From: Tuctoria greenei
Taxonomy: Eukaryota > Streptophyta > Magnoliopsida > Poales > Poaceae
Length of the DNA stretch: 64,000 bases
Reading direction: 5' to 3'
Assembly: GCA_036927565.1 (NCBI GenBank)
Contig: JAYESD010000001.1
Coordinates: forward strand, 268,719,560 to 268,783,559
Part shown: positions 22,217-34,587 of the stretch, piece by piece
How positions within the stretch are numbered: position 1 is the first letter of the stretch
Layout of the letters: the number at the start of each line of letters is the position of its first letter
Made by a program: the position numbers and the translations under genes
The notes under the pieces: generated by a model
Database searches by the model: none
What the model saw: the letters and a program-made list of their open reading frames with translations, nothing else
Told to the model about the DNA's origin: nothing

Positions 22217-23733
22217 TCCTCATCTACGGTTTGTGCTTCTCGAATTTCTTGATCCAAGGTTGGGTTTAACTCCATCATCTCCATCTCAATTACAAACCCG
22301 AGGTTCAACCGTTCAAACTCCTTGCATAACTCGGATGGTAACTCTCGAACTGTGAGTTGGTGACTTACTCCCTTTCTACTCAAAGCATCGGCCACTACAT
22401 TGGCCTTTCCCGGGTGATAGTTGATCCCCAAATCATAATCTTTGATGAGCTCCAACCATCTTCATTGCCTCAAGTTCAGATCCGTTTGTGTGAAAATATA
22501 CTTCAAACTCTTATGATCCGTATAAATTTCACACCTATGTCCAAGAATATAGTGCCTCCAAATCTTCAATGCATGTACCACGGCTGCGAGTTCTAAATCA
22601 TGTGTTGGATAATTTTGCTCATGTTTCTTCAATTGTCTTGATGCATAGGCGACCACTTGACCTTCTTGCATCAATACACATCCAAGTCCTTGTCTCGATG
22701 CGTCGCAATAAATATCAAAACTCTTGCTTTAGTGGGGCTGTTGTCAACCTCTTCTTTAACTCCTCAAAACTATTCTGACAAGCTTCAGTCCATTGGAACG
22801 CCTTTCCCTTCATTAGCAACTCCGTCATAGGCTTGGCTATCTTGGAAAAGTCCTTGATGAATCTACGGTAATATCCAGCTATCCCAAGAAAACTCCTTAT
22901 TTCCTTGACATTTTGTAGCGGTTCCCACTTCAACACATCTCTCACTTTTTCGGGGTCAACCGATACTCCTCCTCCTGAAATTATATGAACCAAAAATGAC
23001 ACTTCCCTTAACAAAAATTGACACTTGTTGAACTTGGCATACAATCGATGCTCCCTCAATTTCTGCAACGTAAGCCTCAAGTGTTCCTCATGTTCCTTCT
23101 CATCCTTTGAGTAGATCATAATGTCATCAATAAACACCACAACAAATCTATCCAAGTACTCCATGAAGACCTTATTCATGAGATACATAAAGTAGGCATG
23201 CGCATTTGTCAATCCAAATGACATCACGGTGTACTCATAAGATCCATACCGTGTCCTAAAAGATGTCTTGGGTATGTCCGATGGTCTAATCTTCATTTGA
23301 AAATATCTCGACCTCAAATCAATCTTGGAGAAGACACAAGCACCCTTCATCTGATCAAACAAGTCCTCTATTCGTGGCAAGGTGTACTTGTTCTTAAATG
23401 TTACCTCGTTGAGAGCTCAGTAATCTACGCACATCCTTTGGGATCCATCCTTCTTGTCCACAAATAGAACGGGCGCTCCCCAAGGTGAAGAGCTAGGGCG
23501 AATAAAACCCTTCTCTAATTGCTCTTGAATTTGTTCTTGAGCTCCGCTAATTCCATAGGAGGCATCCTATACGGCCTCTTAGCTATAGGTGCAGTTCCAG
23601 GTATTAAATCAATAACAAACTCAATGTCTCAATCAGGTGGCATACCTGGCAACTCGTCCGGAAAAACATCCAAAAATTCACACACCACCGTAATCTCCTC
23701 AATTGCGGCACCGTCCATATGATTCAACTCCAA
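22217..23733 (-). pseudogene. gypsy-1 reverse transcriptase and RNase H, 5' part of pol
   Basis: From 23733 downward on the minus strand: a decayed entry with a TGA at 23417-23419 where the YRALN-type motif is expected. Then reverse transcriptase: PRIEDLFDQ, FSKIDLRS, SFGLTNAHAYF, and FVVVFIDDIMIYSK with the FIDD catalytic pair. The connection region follows (FLGIAGYYRRFIKDFSKI). A small deletion with frameshift near 22715-22735 precedes RNase H (VAYASRQLKKHEQNYPTHDLE, DHKSLKYIF, then KANVVADALSRK). A TGA at 22462-22464 interrupts it. The gene is cut at 22217 by Sirevirus A and resumes at 9934. Confidence 0.9.
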
Positions 23734-25330
23734 TTACTTCGGTGCAGTTTGAGATGCTTCAAATTCTACGGTGATCCCTTCTTCGTTGGTCAACTTCACC
23801 GTCTTCGTGGCACACTCAATAACTCCATTGTGCTTCCTCAACCAGTCCATACCAAGTATAATGTCCAATCCTTGAGAATCCAAAACAATGAGGTTGGCGG
23901 AGAAGTCTACTCCCCTTATTCTAAGGCTTACTTTTGGACATACTATATTTGTCCTCATCTCTCCTCCAGGAGACTTAACCAATAGAGTAAACTTCATATG
24001 AGAGATAGGCAAAATATACTTAGCAACATACTTCGATGCAATGAATGAATGCAATGCTCCAGAATCAAATAACATAGTCGCGGGGTTGGAGTTGGCGAGA
24101 AACATACCAATGACCACGTCATCCGCTTGTTGAGCATCCTCCGTAGAGACATGGTTCATGTTGCCACGAGCAAAATTCTGCTGTCCGCGGTTCCCTTGTG
24201 GTTGTCCTCCATTGGGTCTTGGGTTTTGCCTCGGCGCTTTGCTTCCTTGACCAAGGTCTGACTTAGGACATTGATGTGCAAAGTGTCCAACTTCTCCACA
24301 AGTATAGCACTTCTTAACTCCACCAGAATTATTGGGACGAGCTTGGTTCCGAACATTGGCACCAGGAAAGTTAGCACGAGGTGCATAAGGCATTGAAGGC
24401 CTAGGTGCTTGCATAACAGGGCGCTGCTGCACAAACTGAGTTGGGCGCGGTGCAAATCCAGGGCGTTGAGCTGGAATAGAAGAGCTGTAATATGGCGCAT
24501 TGGGTGGTGCAAGGCGAGGGCGCAAATTACTTCCTTGTTGCTGTCCTTGATATGGCGCCTTTCTCTTATTGTCTTGCTCCATCTCACGAATCTTGTTCTC
24601 AACCACAATTGCTTTGTCCACAAGCTTCTGGAAATTTGCATAGTCACAATTGAGTAGTTGCACTTGGATTTCATTGTTCAAGCCCCTCATGAACAAGTAT
24701 TGCTTTCGGCTGTCCCGACTAACATCCTCAGGCGCATACCTTGAGAGTTGAGTGAACTTATTGAGATATTCACTCATGCTTGATCTCCCCTGCCTTAAGT
24801 TCTCAAATTCTTGCCTCTTCAAGATCATCACACCCTCGGGCACATAATGAGAACGAAAATTCTCCTTGAATATGGCCCAAGTAATTCTCTCTTGGTTCTC
24901 ATGAGCATTGCAATAAGAATCCCACCAATCCGCAGCTGCTCCAACTAGTTGATGAGAAGCAAACAAGACTTTCTCCCGGTCACTGCATTGGACAATAGCT
25001 AGCTTCTTCTCCACGGACTTGAGCCAATCATCAACTTCCATAGGGTCGGCAGCTTGAGCAAAGGTTGGCGGCCTAGTCCTCATAAACTCCCCCAATCGGT
25101 TATGAGGAGGCAGGGTGGCGGTGGAGGCATGTGGGGCTGATTGTTGATGTCGCCAGCCTACAGCTGTCCCATAGTTTGTATCATGGTCTGCATGAGCTGG
25201 TTTTGCATAGCCAAAAGCTGCTCAATGTTGATAGCTCCCTGAGTAGATCCTTGTCCAACGTTGTTCTGAGATACTCCATTGTTCTCCTCCTCATCATTGC
25301 CATCCCTCTGGTTGCGAGTCCTCACCATCT
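23734..25330 (-). pseudogene. gypsy-1 gag-protease; 453 codons open, N-terminus broken
   Basis: The start appears to be ATG at about 25330 (MVRTRNQRDGNDEEENNG), right after an acceptor-like TTTTCTTCAG. A TAG and a frameshift break the first 80 codons. From 25095 the frame is open to 23734. It holds the gag domain (DREKVLFASHQLVGAAADWW, YVPEGVMILKRQEF, LNKFTQLSRYAPE), an RG/P-rich linker and the knuckle CYTCGEVGHFAHQC (about 24300). The retropepsin site FDSGALHSF (about 24060) has Ala-Leu where the gypsy-2 protease reads Ala-Thr. LIVLDSQGLDIILGMDWL closes the protease. Confidence 0.9.
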
Positions 25331-25583
25331 GAAGAAAAGCAATAGGTAAGAATTAGAAAACGTCCCCAACTATATGCATCAAGGGATATGAACTAAACAG
25401 CTAGCTACACTAGCCTAGGTGGACATGGCAATGCTAAAGCATCCCATAATCCTCTATTAAGCACACAAGCAAGCAATATATATAGCAAACAACACTCCAA
25501 GCAAAACCACATCGATTCCTGAGTGCTCCTATGTGCTCTAGAGTGTCCATTCTATCTAGGCTGCGTCCTACGGTCAACCTGTA
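25331..25583 (-). other. Short leader of gypsy-1 between primer-binding site and gag
   Basis: About 250 bp without a coding frame of note. A pyrimidine-rich AG stretch sits directly before the gag ATG. The contrast with gypsy-2, whose leader is about 1.4 kb and contains an extra ORF, is the main point of interest. Confidence 0.7.
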
Positions 25584-25595
25584 GCTCTGATACCA
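25584..25595 (-). other. Primer-binding site of gypsy-1
   Basis: On the minus strand TGGTATCAGAGC, five bases inside the LTR end at 25601, is complementary to initiator tRNA-Met. Confidence 0.92.
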
Positions 25596-25600
25596 ATCAG

Positions 25601-28391
25601 TGACGCTCGGTTCCGAAAAATGAACCAAGCTAACGCATATGTGTGCCCAGGATGTTCAACACACATATACGAGTGCAATCACAAATGATATACAGATAAT
25701 TACCACAAGACAAGATTAATTAACCAAATTTTAATACACAAACCAGATTATCCTCGAATACAAGCTCTAACGAATATTTATGACAAGTTCAACTAATGCA
25801 GCGGAAATAAACTAATTAAGCAAACTAAACAGCTAGACAACGTAAGCAATAGGGTATAGCGCAGCTCCAATAAACACCACAGGCAAAGCTGACGGTAGAC
25901 ACGGCCTAGAACTCCGCATTATCGCTATTAAACTCCCAATCCTGACCTGCAACTGTTGGGGGGGGGGGATTGCAAGAGTGAGTACATGTCGTACTCAGCA
26001 AGTGTGGAAAGTATGACATGTGGCTTATTCAAATGTCGACAATAATAATGGCAAAGTGCTGAAAATACATTAAAACGTTTGAAAAGCAATATATTATATG
26101 TATGTGAAGTAAACCCATCATAATCATAAGTAATACCATAATACCAGTCCATAATTCACCATCTTCATCAATAATTCCAGATTTCACCATTTGCCAATAA
26201 CCATATTCAATACCAGAAATAAATCCATAACCATAATACCAACCATAACCATCCCAAATACCATCCCAATACCAATTTCCCTCTAATCATGGAAGTTGTC
26301 CAGGTGCTCATAACCGGGAGAACGGCTATCATTATAGTTTTATTTAACTCTGCAGAGTTTGTACCACTTTACCCACGTGTTTGTGATTTCATCACCCGTC
26401 GGCGACTAAAGAACCTCCCTTATGCCAATTACACTTCCTTTGGTGCATGGCCAAGAGATCACAAAATAGCCTTTACAAAGGGATTACTAGCCTATTTAGA
26501 CCCCACTGATGTTTCACCGGTGGCGATGTCTCCAACTGAGCACATCTTCAACCAAGGGCCCCCTCTTGAGCCATTCGGATCACAGGGTAGTCCCACCAAT
26601 CATCAACAAACCCAATCCAACTACCCCTTCCCCGAGCATCCACAATGGTCCAAATAGCACTAGCAAAGCCCTAATTAATCAGCTACGCCGCACCCATACT
26701 TGGCCTCGTGGTGGCACTGTAGTCCTGGCTTATTCTCGCATGAACCGGTCCTTAGATCTAAAGCAATCAAACCACCATAACATCCAACCCATCCACATAC
26801 CAGGCTTGCTTAGATCACCCATTACCATATCATATTGACCAGTTCACATTAACCAGAATATCATTAATGCATAATTAAATTTAGTGGTATAGTTGTTTCC
26901 ATCCCAGTTGATTAAGCGAATCAAAAGGTAAAAACCCCTCCCGACTCTCTACCAGGTATTCCAGGTGACAAGGGTGGGTAAACAATTCTAGTAAACCTCC
27001 TATCATAGGATTCCCATCAATTTGACACAAGCATGCAGTTTGCAAACAAAACATTTATTTTAAAACAGGATCAATATGCTTCAAGGACACTTGCCTTGCT
27101 CTTGCTGTTGATTAGGATCAAAGCCTTCAAACTCTTGGTGTTGTAAATCCTCCGCGGCACTCTCTAGCGCAAATCCGTCTAATCCACACAATAAACATAC
27201 AAGACAAGAAACACAATCAAAGAGTGCACAAATATTACTCAATATGTCATGACATGCATGATTGATGCAAATGCAAGGTAGAACTTGTTACTAGATTTCT
27301 TTTAATGATCACTAACTAGTTCTAATAGCTTTTAACAAGTTTATACATGTTTGGATTCGATTAGATCAAATTTTATTATTCATTCAACACAATTTAACCA
27401 GAAAGATCGGACTAGTCCGCTAGGGACCGGACAAGTCCGCCCTCTGCGAGATCAGCAAATTAATCGACGTAAATTCATAGATTAGGGGTTGAATTCACGT
27501 AAGGAAAAGAGAATAGAAGGTATATCAGGTGTTTAGAACTCCAATGAATCAAGAAACTTAGAGGTAGCACTTGGATCTTGATGATCTAGGGTTGGTGATG
27601 AACTTGGGGATGAATTGGTGGTGAAGGACGAAACTTGGTGGAGATCTTGATCCTCTTTCCTTTCCTCCTCCTCTTCTTCTTGCTTGGAATCTTCTCCTCC
27701 CTCCTTGATGGTGGCTCCCCACGAACTAAGGTTTGGGGTGGGTGGAAAAGTTGCAAATAGATGTCAATCCAAGGGGTGGGGATGTTTATATAGAGGTGGA
27801 GGCTAGGGTTAGATGAATTTTGAGTTTTGGGATGAATAGAGGCCGGTTTAGAGTCCCACATGGGCTCTAAAAGAGTTAGGCACGACGCCCCTAGGCCCAC
27901 TTAACGTGAAACCCAAGAAACAAGTCGTAAAACAAAAGATCAACTCGGAGTCGCGAAATCTCGGACAAGTCCAGAAAGGACCGGACTAGTCCGAAGTCAT
28001 CCAGAGAGAAAATCGGACAAGTCTGGCCAAACATCGGACAAGTACGACTTTAAACAGAGAGGAAAACGGACAAGTCCGCTGGAACACCGGACTAGTCCGG
28101 AAAAGTCCAAGGACTTAGCAAATTTTCAAGGATTCATGGAATATCGGACTAGTCCGCACAAAATCGGACAAGTCCGAAAGTTTCCAGTGCCAAAAACTAG
28201 ACTAGTCCGCAGCAAAAATAGACAAGTCCGTTTTTAGTCAGAGAGAAATCGGACTAGTCCGCACTTTCCTGCATTTTAAGTGCGGTTTTGCTCAAAATCA
28301 ATTTTTAAACTCGTTCCTCTTGTTGTGGGTTAATGTTAAACATGTATATGAGTGTATGTAGGGCATGATGCATGAAAATTAGGGTGTTACA
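25601..28391 (-). repeat. Complete LTR of gypsy-1 (right side, 5' LTR), 2791 bp
   Basis: On the minus strand it starts TGTAACACCC (28391) and ends CGAGCGTCA (25601). The last 1.8 kb in plus-strand sense match the truncated copy at 6771-8504. It contains an 11-base G run at 25958-25968 and the CGGACTAGTCCG array at about 27408-28263. Frames inside it are shared with the left copy only as LTR sequence and are not genes. Confidence 0.9.
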
Positions 28392-28951
28392 CCTTCCCCA
28401 AGCGAAGCAGAGTCGCGCATGTGAAAGTCAAGGCTCCAGTGTCCTGTCTTGTCCAAGTAGCCGGTACAGACCCATTACGCAAGACGGACGAGTGAGCCGC
28501 GGGGACAAGACGGGTGGGACATGCCCTGCCATCATCAACAACTATGTGTAGCCCTAGCGCACGACGCGGCGGGACGACACATTGAAGCCCCTGACAAAGG
28601 GAAGTATATAACATTTAATCCTAGACTTGTATAGGATTTGGCTCTCCCCGGGACCACCTGTCGGGCCCTGGGGCCTACCTTGTGACTGTAGAGTCCTTGG
28701 ACTATAAAAGGACTCGGCAGGCGACCTTCACAGGGTATCGATCGAAACTCAGACACGCTCAAGCCAGGCAATACACAAACACTCCCGTGGACGTAGGGTG
28801 TTACGCTCCGGCGAACCAGACCAAGTAAATCCTCTGTGTTCATCATCTCGCTGCACTCAATCTCCTGGGACTAGCCCTCGTGAATCCAAAGAACCTCCGC
28901 GGGCTGCTCTCTAAGCAGGTCTGGGGGAAGTGTCATTTAAGACCTTCGACA
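28392..28951 (+). repeat. Truncated 5' LTR of gypsy-3 (last 560 bp)
   Basis: It matches about 39427-39986 of the 3' LTR. The first about 580 bp of the full 1141-bp LTR are missing, because gypsy-1 ends exactly at the break. It contains the TATA box ACTATAAAAG at 28701-28710 and ends GACCTTCGACA. Confidence 0.85.
28701..28710 (+). promoter_or_regulatory. TATA box of the gypsy-3 LTR
   Basis: ACTATAAAAG is preserved at about 39736-39745 in the 3' LTR. It lies about 240 bp before the LTR end, so transcription would start near 28735. Confidence 0.7.
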
Positions 28952-28953
28952 TT

Positions 28954-28971
28954 TGGCGCGCCAGGTAGGGG
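28954..28971 (+). other. Primer-binding site of gypsy-3
   Basis: TGGCGCGCCAGGTAGGGG follows the LTR end by two bases. It is not the tRNA-Met type used by the other elements here. The matching tRNA should be checked against a tRNA set. Confidence 0.8.
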
Positions 28972-29003
28972 GCTTTTCCCCATGAAGATTTCCACCAGCA
29001 GCA

Positions 29004-30908
29004 ATGGTGAACGGCCATTCCAACGCCGGTTCATCCAGGCCGCAGTCACGACAACAGACAGTAGCTGAGGACCAGGCATCATCTTGCTCTAGGGCGGGAT
29101 CTCGCTGTAGAGCAGCAAGGTCGGGACCTTCACATCGCCCTGCTGCCACCTCGCCGGCTGCAGGCCAGCACACCACACCATGGCGTACTCCAGCTGTGAC
29201 GACAGCTACAGTGCCGCCGGCTGCGAGCCCGGAGAGTGCACTCGCAGCAGCGCGCGCGCTACTCCACAACCCACCTATTGGGGATGCTCCTCGGGGAGAA
29301 GCTCAGTAGTGGATCAACGACGTCGACCACCTCGTCACCGCTGCGCTCAACGCACCTCCACCAAGGGGGACACATGCCCAACCGATGCATGTGTCGTTGT
29401 CACGGAGTCCAACAGTTGACCGATGGACGGCAGACTCGCGCTCGACCGGGATCTTGACAATAGACCTGAGAACCAGGCTGCAGCGCCACAGGTCAGGAGA
29501 AGACTGCCGAGTCACCATCGAGTGACAGAGGGAGCGGCGGCGAAACCTCGAGGCAGATTACAGTGCGCCGGGCCACGAGCCCCAGGCTCACGCCGTGCCT
29601 CCACCATACCAGGCTCACGCCGTGCCTCCACCATACCAGGCGTACGTCGCACCTCCACCTCCACAGGCGTACGCTGCACCACCCCAGCCTCAGGTGTACG
29701 CAGGCCCACCTGCTCACCAGGGGTATGCAGTGCCACGACCGGCGCCAGCCAACCCCAGCCAAGGGCGTGCAGCTCTGGCACCTCACCTCCGTTTCATGGT
29801 CTGGCCACGAAAGTTCCGGCCACACATGCCGGAGAAGTACGACGGGAGCGTCAACCCGAGCGAGTTCCTACAGATCTACTCCACCGCGATACTAGCTGCA
29901 GGAGGCAACGAGGCCATCATGGCTAACTACTTCCCCGTCGTCCTGACCGGCCCAGCCCGATCATGGCTCATGAACTTGCCCCAGGGGTCCATAACCTCCT
30001 GGGATGAGCTATGCCGACAGTTTGTGGCGAACTTCGGAAATTCGTACAAGCGCCCCAGCATAGAGCTTGACCTCCACGCCGTTAGACAGTGCGCTGGAGA
30101 GTCACTGCGATCGTTCATCCAGCGGTTCTCTCAGGTATGGAACACCATCCCTAATGTTGCTAGCACATCAGTTATTATTGCGTTCAAACAGGGTGTGAGG
30201 GACAAGAAGATGCTCGAGAAGCTAGCCACGCATGAAGTGTGTGATGTCTCCGAGCTGTTCGCTCTGGTAGACAGATGTGCTAGGGCAGCTGAGGGACGCA
30301 ACTGGCACTCCCAACCTCCCTTAGAGGCAAGGGAGGCCATGTCGACTGAGGAAGGAGCCTCTGCAAAGAGCAACGGCAAGAAGAAGAAGAGGAAGGGCAA
30401 TGGCAAGAACAAGCCAAATCTCGGAACCCATGCGGTGGCGGCCGCGGCACCCAGCGGAGTCCGGGCGCCGCACCGAGACAAGCGCCCTCAGCAGTCACCA
30501 GAACCCGAGGAGCCTGACTTCAAGTGCCCGGTGCACCGCACAAATAGCCATAGCGCTGGCGAGTGCCGGGAAGTGAAGAAGTTCGCGGAGTGCTTCCGCG
30601 AGCAGAAACAGAAGCAGCAGCGCCAGGAGGGCGCGCCTCCCCACCAGAGGGAGGGCAAACAGAAGGTCGATCCCGAAAAGGAGGATGACAGCAAGATGGG
30701 GTTCCAGGAACCTCAGAGGGCGGTGAAAGCCGTCTTCGAGGGTGGCGACTCTGACTCCAGCAGCGATAAGGAGCGCCACAAGACTGTCTCCCATGTCCCA
30801 AAACGCAGTGAAGACTCTGCGACGGGCAGTGGCCGCAGTGGCCCCCGCTCTGAGCCCGGCTCCCCACCACAAGTGGATGAGCACGGCAGTCAACTTCGAC
30901 GCCTCTGA
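29004..30908 (+). pseudogene. gypsy-3 gag with two in-frame stops
   Basis: One frame from MVNGHSNAGSS to 30908, with TAG at 29307-29309 and TGA at 29523-29525. The N-terminus includes SALAAARALLHNPP and WINDVDHLVTAALN. A Pro/Tyr/Ala-rich repeat follows (27-bp tandem units at about 29586-29640). The Retrotrans_gag domain is at about 29800-30290 (MPEKYDGSVNPSEFLQIYST, ARSWLMNLPQGSITSWDELC, FVANFGNSYKRP, LRSFIQRFSQVWNTIPN). A basic stretch and an atypical Cys/His segment (CPVHRTNSHSAGEC) precede a charged C-terminus. It would form the particle shell. Confidence 0.85.
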
Positions 30909-30909
30909 C

Positions 30910-31550
30910 TGCCCGAAGAACATGGCGGTAGCAGGCGTACTCCCATTGCTAGTGTCCCCAACCATCGCCAACGTGAATGTCTTTCACGTGCTAATTGATG
31001 GTGGGGCAGGCCTCAACCTCATCTCCACGATGGCCTTCCAGAAGCTATAGCTGCCGATGTCCCGGCTTAGACCTTCGAGCCCGTTCTCAGGTGTCGGACC
31101 GGGGCAAATCCTCCCGTACGGTAACATTCACCTCCCGGTGACATTTGGGACCCCGGAGAATTACCGAACGGAGAGCATTTTGTTCGACGTGGCGGATGTC
31201 GACCTCCCCTTCAACGCAATCATCGGAAGACTGGTGCTCTACAGGTTCATGGCTGTAGCCCACTACGGCTACCTCGTCCTGAAGATGCCGACGCCTTCTG
31301 ACGTCCACAGGGTCAGAGGGAACCGCTCAGCTGTAGTATCCGCCCTGGAGCAACTCCAGGCGCTCACAGCAGGGAGGGCTCCAGTTCCAGGGGGCGCGAA
31401 GGAGAGTCGACCAGAACAGGGCCCGACGCAGCGGGCCTCCACTTCTGCACCCCGCGTGCGACCAGTCGACGACGACATCCCGGTAAAGGTCGTCAGGATT
31501 GGCTCCAAGGCTGCCCAGATCCTGGGGGCCACATTCCCCAGGATGCAGAC
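30910..31550 (+). pseudogene. gypsy-3 aspartic protease region
   Basis: Frame 1 contains VFHVLIDGGAGLNLIS, the D-G-G form of the retropepsin active site seen in Tat elements. A TAG at 31048-31050 follows. The C-terminal half is PYGNIHLPVTFGTPENYRTE and DLPFNAIIGRLVLYRFMAVAHYGYL. The frame runs on to about 31550, where the reverse transcriptase is missing. Confidence 0.78.
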
Positions 31551-32579
31551 GCATTGCAAGGAGCCCCGGACCCCCCAGGGAGTGTTCGGACCTCCCAACG
31601 GCCAATCTACTACATCAGTGAGGTCCTCCATGAAGCAAAAACAAGATATCTGGAGGTACACAAACTGTTGTATGCAATGCTCATAGTGTCGAGGAAGCTC
31701 CGGCATTACTTCCAGGCTCACCGGGTTTTAGTGGTCACCTCTTTCCCACTAAAGACCGTACTCCACAGCCCCAACTCGACTGGCAACGTCGCCAAGTGGG
31801 CAGCGGAGCTGGCGGAGTTCGAGCTGGAGTTCTTACCTCGACATGCAGTCAAGAGCCAAGCACTGGCGGACTTCTTGGCAGAATGGACTCCATCGCCAAG
31901 CAACCCAGGGGGCCCGGATAACGGAGAAACGGTGCCCAAGGCTCCAGTTTTCACCAAAACCCCCTGGACGCTCTACTTCGATGGCTCCTCGCGGAAGCAG
32001 GGGGCCTGGGCCGGGGTCCTGCCCCTCTCCCCGACTGGGGAGCAGTTTAAGTACATGGTGCGCCTCAACTTCAAGGCGACTAACAACATGGCAGAATATG
32101 AGGCCCTAATCTTTGGGCTAAAAACTGCCCTGACTCTTAATGTCCGTCAGCTTCTAGCTAAAGGTGATTCCCAGTTGATCATCAAGCAAGCCAAAGGGGA
32201 GTGCAGCTGCAACGACCCTCAGCTAGCACCATACTTGCTGCATGTCCGGAAGCTGGAGAAGGACTTTGAAGTCTTGGACGTGTGCCATGTACCCCGAGCC
32301 AACAACTCAATCGCAGACGACATGTCAACGAAGGCCTCCATAGGGGCCCTAGTGTCTGAAGGAGTCTTTGCAAGGACGTTACCGCGACCAACCGCCCGGG
32401 CAGCCGAACCGGGCGAAGGGGGCGAGCCCAGCACCTCGAAGTTGGCAGTCCCGACGGCCCTGCTACCATGGAGTCCGCCAAGGATCGTATGCACCATCGA
32501 GGGCTCCGAGCTACCGGGCGCCCAAGATCCAGAGGCTCAAGCAAGTCCCGATGCATGGATCTCGGAGGTTCGGGACTAA
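31551..32579 (+). pseudogene. gypsy-3 dual RNase H region (RT deleted)
   Basis: After a break the frame resumes with QRPIYYISEVLHEAKTRYLE and RKLRHYFQAHRVLVVTS, the tail of a gypsy RNase H. ALADFLAEWTP follows. Next is a second, archaeal-type RNase H-like domain: Asp in LYFDGSSRKQGAWAG, Glu in TNNMAEYEALIFGLK, Asp in LLAKGDSQLIIKQAKGE, and a final Asp in NNSIADDMSTKA. All of the reverse transcriptase between the protease spacer and this point is gone: no FSKID or FIDD/YVDD motif is present. The second RNase H looks catalytically complete, but the gene is not translatable as one polyprotein. Confidence 0.8.
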
Positions 32580-33807
32580 TTAAAAGACAACATCCTTCCC
32601 GAAGAACATGTCCTGGCAGAAAGGATAGTCCGCATGGCTAAGAGGTACAAGCTGGTGGAAGGGGATCTCTACCGATGTGGCGCCAATGACATCCTGTTGC
32701 GATGCATTACCCGGGAGGAGGGATGCGACTTGCTCGCAGAGATCCATGGAGGCGAGTGTGGGAACCACGCGTCATCCCGCACGCTGGTCGGTAAAGCCTT
32801 TTGGCATGGCTTTTACTAGCCGACAGCACTCCAGGATACCGCCGAGATGGTCAGGAGATGCAAGGCGTGCCAGTTCCATGCCAAGCAGATCCACACACCA
32901 GCTCAGGCGCTGCAGATGATCCCTCCCTCATGGCCCTTCGCTGTATGGGGGTTGGATATCCTGGGACCCTTTCCCAGAGCCGTCGGAGGATTCCGGCACC
33001 TCTACGTCGCTGTAGACAAGTTCACCAAGTGGCCAGAAGTCGCCCCAGTTGTCACCATCAATAAGCACCCAGCAGTCAAATTCATCAAGTCGATCGTCTG
33101 CCGGTTCGGGGTCCCGAATAGAATCATCACTGATAACGGGACCTAGTTCACAAGTGCAGCGTTCCAGGAATACTGCGAGGACCTTGGGATCCAATTCTGC
33201 TATGCATCTGTTTCTCATCCAGAGAGCAATGGACAGGTCGAGAGGGCCAATGCAGAGATCCTCAAGGGCCTCAAGACTCGCACATTCTCACACCTTGAGA
33301 AGCATGGTGCAAATTGGGTAGATGAGCTTTCGTGTGCCCTGTGGGCGGACATCAACCAGCCGGGCTACGGGGGAAACGCCTTTCTTCCTGGTGTATGGGG
33401 CAGAGGCCGTCCTCCCCCCCCCCCCCCCCCCCCCCCCCCAAGAAATTACCAGGGGCTCCCCCCGTGTCCGGGTGTACGACGAAGCCGCACAGGACCAGCT
33501 CCGGCGTGAAGACGTGGACCTCGTCGATGAGGGACAAGTGAGAGCAGCTCTCCGAAATGCACGGTACAGGCAGGCGCTCCGGCGCTACCACCAGAGGACT
33601 GTGCGGAGTATGGAGCTAAAGGTAGACGACTTGGTGCTGCATCGCATACTCTCCCGGGAAGGGGCTAACAAACTCTCCCCCAGATGGGAGGGCCCCTTCC
33701 GGGTTACAAAGGTATGCCGCCCAGGGTGCGTCCGCCTAGCTAAGGAGGATGGAGAGCGACTGCCCAACCCATGGAACATCGAGCACCTCCGTAAGTTCTA
33801 CCCCTAG
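32580..33807 (+). pseudogene. gypsy-3 integrase, interrupted
   Basis: A zinc-binding N-terminus (HGGECGNH, then CKACQFHAK) precedes the core: Asp in FAVWGLDILGPFP, Asp in RIITDNGT, Glu in ESNGQVERANAEILKGL. TAG codons at about 32817 and 33145 and another near 33319 interrupt it, with frame changes. A run of about 26 C bases (33414-33439) replaces part of the YGAEAVLP region. The C-terminus (DDLVLHRILSREGANKLSPRWEGPFRV cut into short pieces here) ends NPWNIEHLRKFYP at 33807. Confidence 0.85.
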
Positions 33808-34587
33808 ACCAGTGTTAGGACGATTTTCTTTCATTGTAAAAGGTACATAGTGCCTAGGGACAATACTTAGGGTAACTAAGGCTATGGATATGGGGCTCTG
33901 AGTGCACATTTCGCTTAGCCTGGTCCAGAACCCTAAGTAGGTGCACTCGACTTCCTTTGTCGCCCGGGCCGAGTCGTTCCCCTTGTAAAGTATGTCCCAT
34001 CTTATGGGAAAACGCAATGAAAGAATGTTGTCCTGCCCTGCATAGGGTTTGTCATTCAAAAAATTATCTTTAATTTTTTATGATATTGCTGTAAGTTCGC
34101 CGTAGCTCATGATTTATTATGGGCGCTGTCATTTTTTCTCTGCTTTAGCAATAGTGGGAGCCTTGCTGTCTGGTTGCAGGTGGGGTTGCTTGAGGTACCT
34201 GGAATGTGCCTGGGGCCTCGGATGTTCCCATACTCGGGGGTATGTGTCCAGACGGTCTCCCTAGGAAAGGCTTACGCTGAGCGGGAGGTCCAGGGGCACA
34301 GCCTGCTTAGCCTGGTCCTGTACCCTAAGCATGTGCGCTCTGCCTCCCCAGCGCTGCAGCTGAGTATTGGGGGCCAGATGGACCACCCTTAGGTAGTATG
34401 GATAGCGAGCCCTAGGTGCATATGCACCGAATTACCCAAGCCCCATGAGTCAGCCCAAGATCGTAAGTCAAGCGACACTAAAAAAGAGCAGGGGAGAAAT
34501 GACAAGCGAACAGAATTACTTCTCCTATTTTTGATCTATACGCATGTCTTCGAGGAGTTATTCTGGCAATAACCATCAGAGTACCCA
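33808..34587 (+). other. Spacer after gypsy-3 integrase
   Basis: Non-coding. It resembles duplicated gypsy-type spacer text: CTTAGCCTGGTCC followed by CCCTAAG appears near 33915 and again near 34308. Short frames occur but none has a recognisable domain. Confidence 0.5.

Larger units (their letters stand above)
6771..28391 (-). mobile_element. gypsy-1: Tekay/Del-like Ty3/gypsy chromovirus, split by Sirevirus A
   Basis: On the minus strand the order is LTR (28391-25601), primer-binding site, gag, protease, reverse transcriptase, RNase H, integrase, chromodomain, then a truncated LTR (8504-6771). This is the standard Ty3/gypsy chromovirus order. The LTR begins TGTAACACCC (minus strand). Sirevirus A sits inside the region between RNase H and integrase, at 9935-22216. 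Without that insert the element is about 9.3 kb as preserved. Several in-frame stops and frameshifts make it non-autonomous now. Its right end joins directly to the truncated 5' LTR of gypsy-3 at 28391/28392. Confidence 0.85.
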
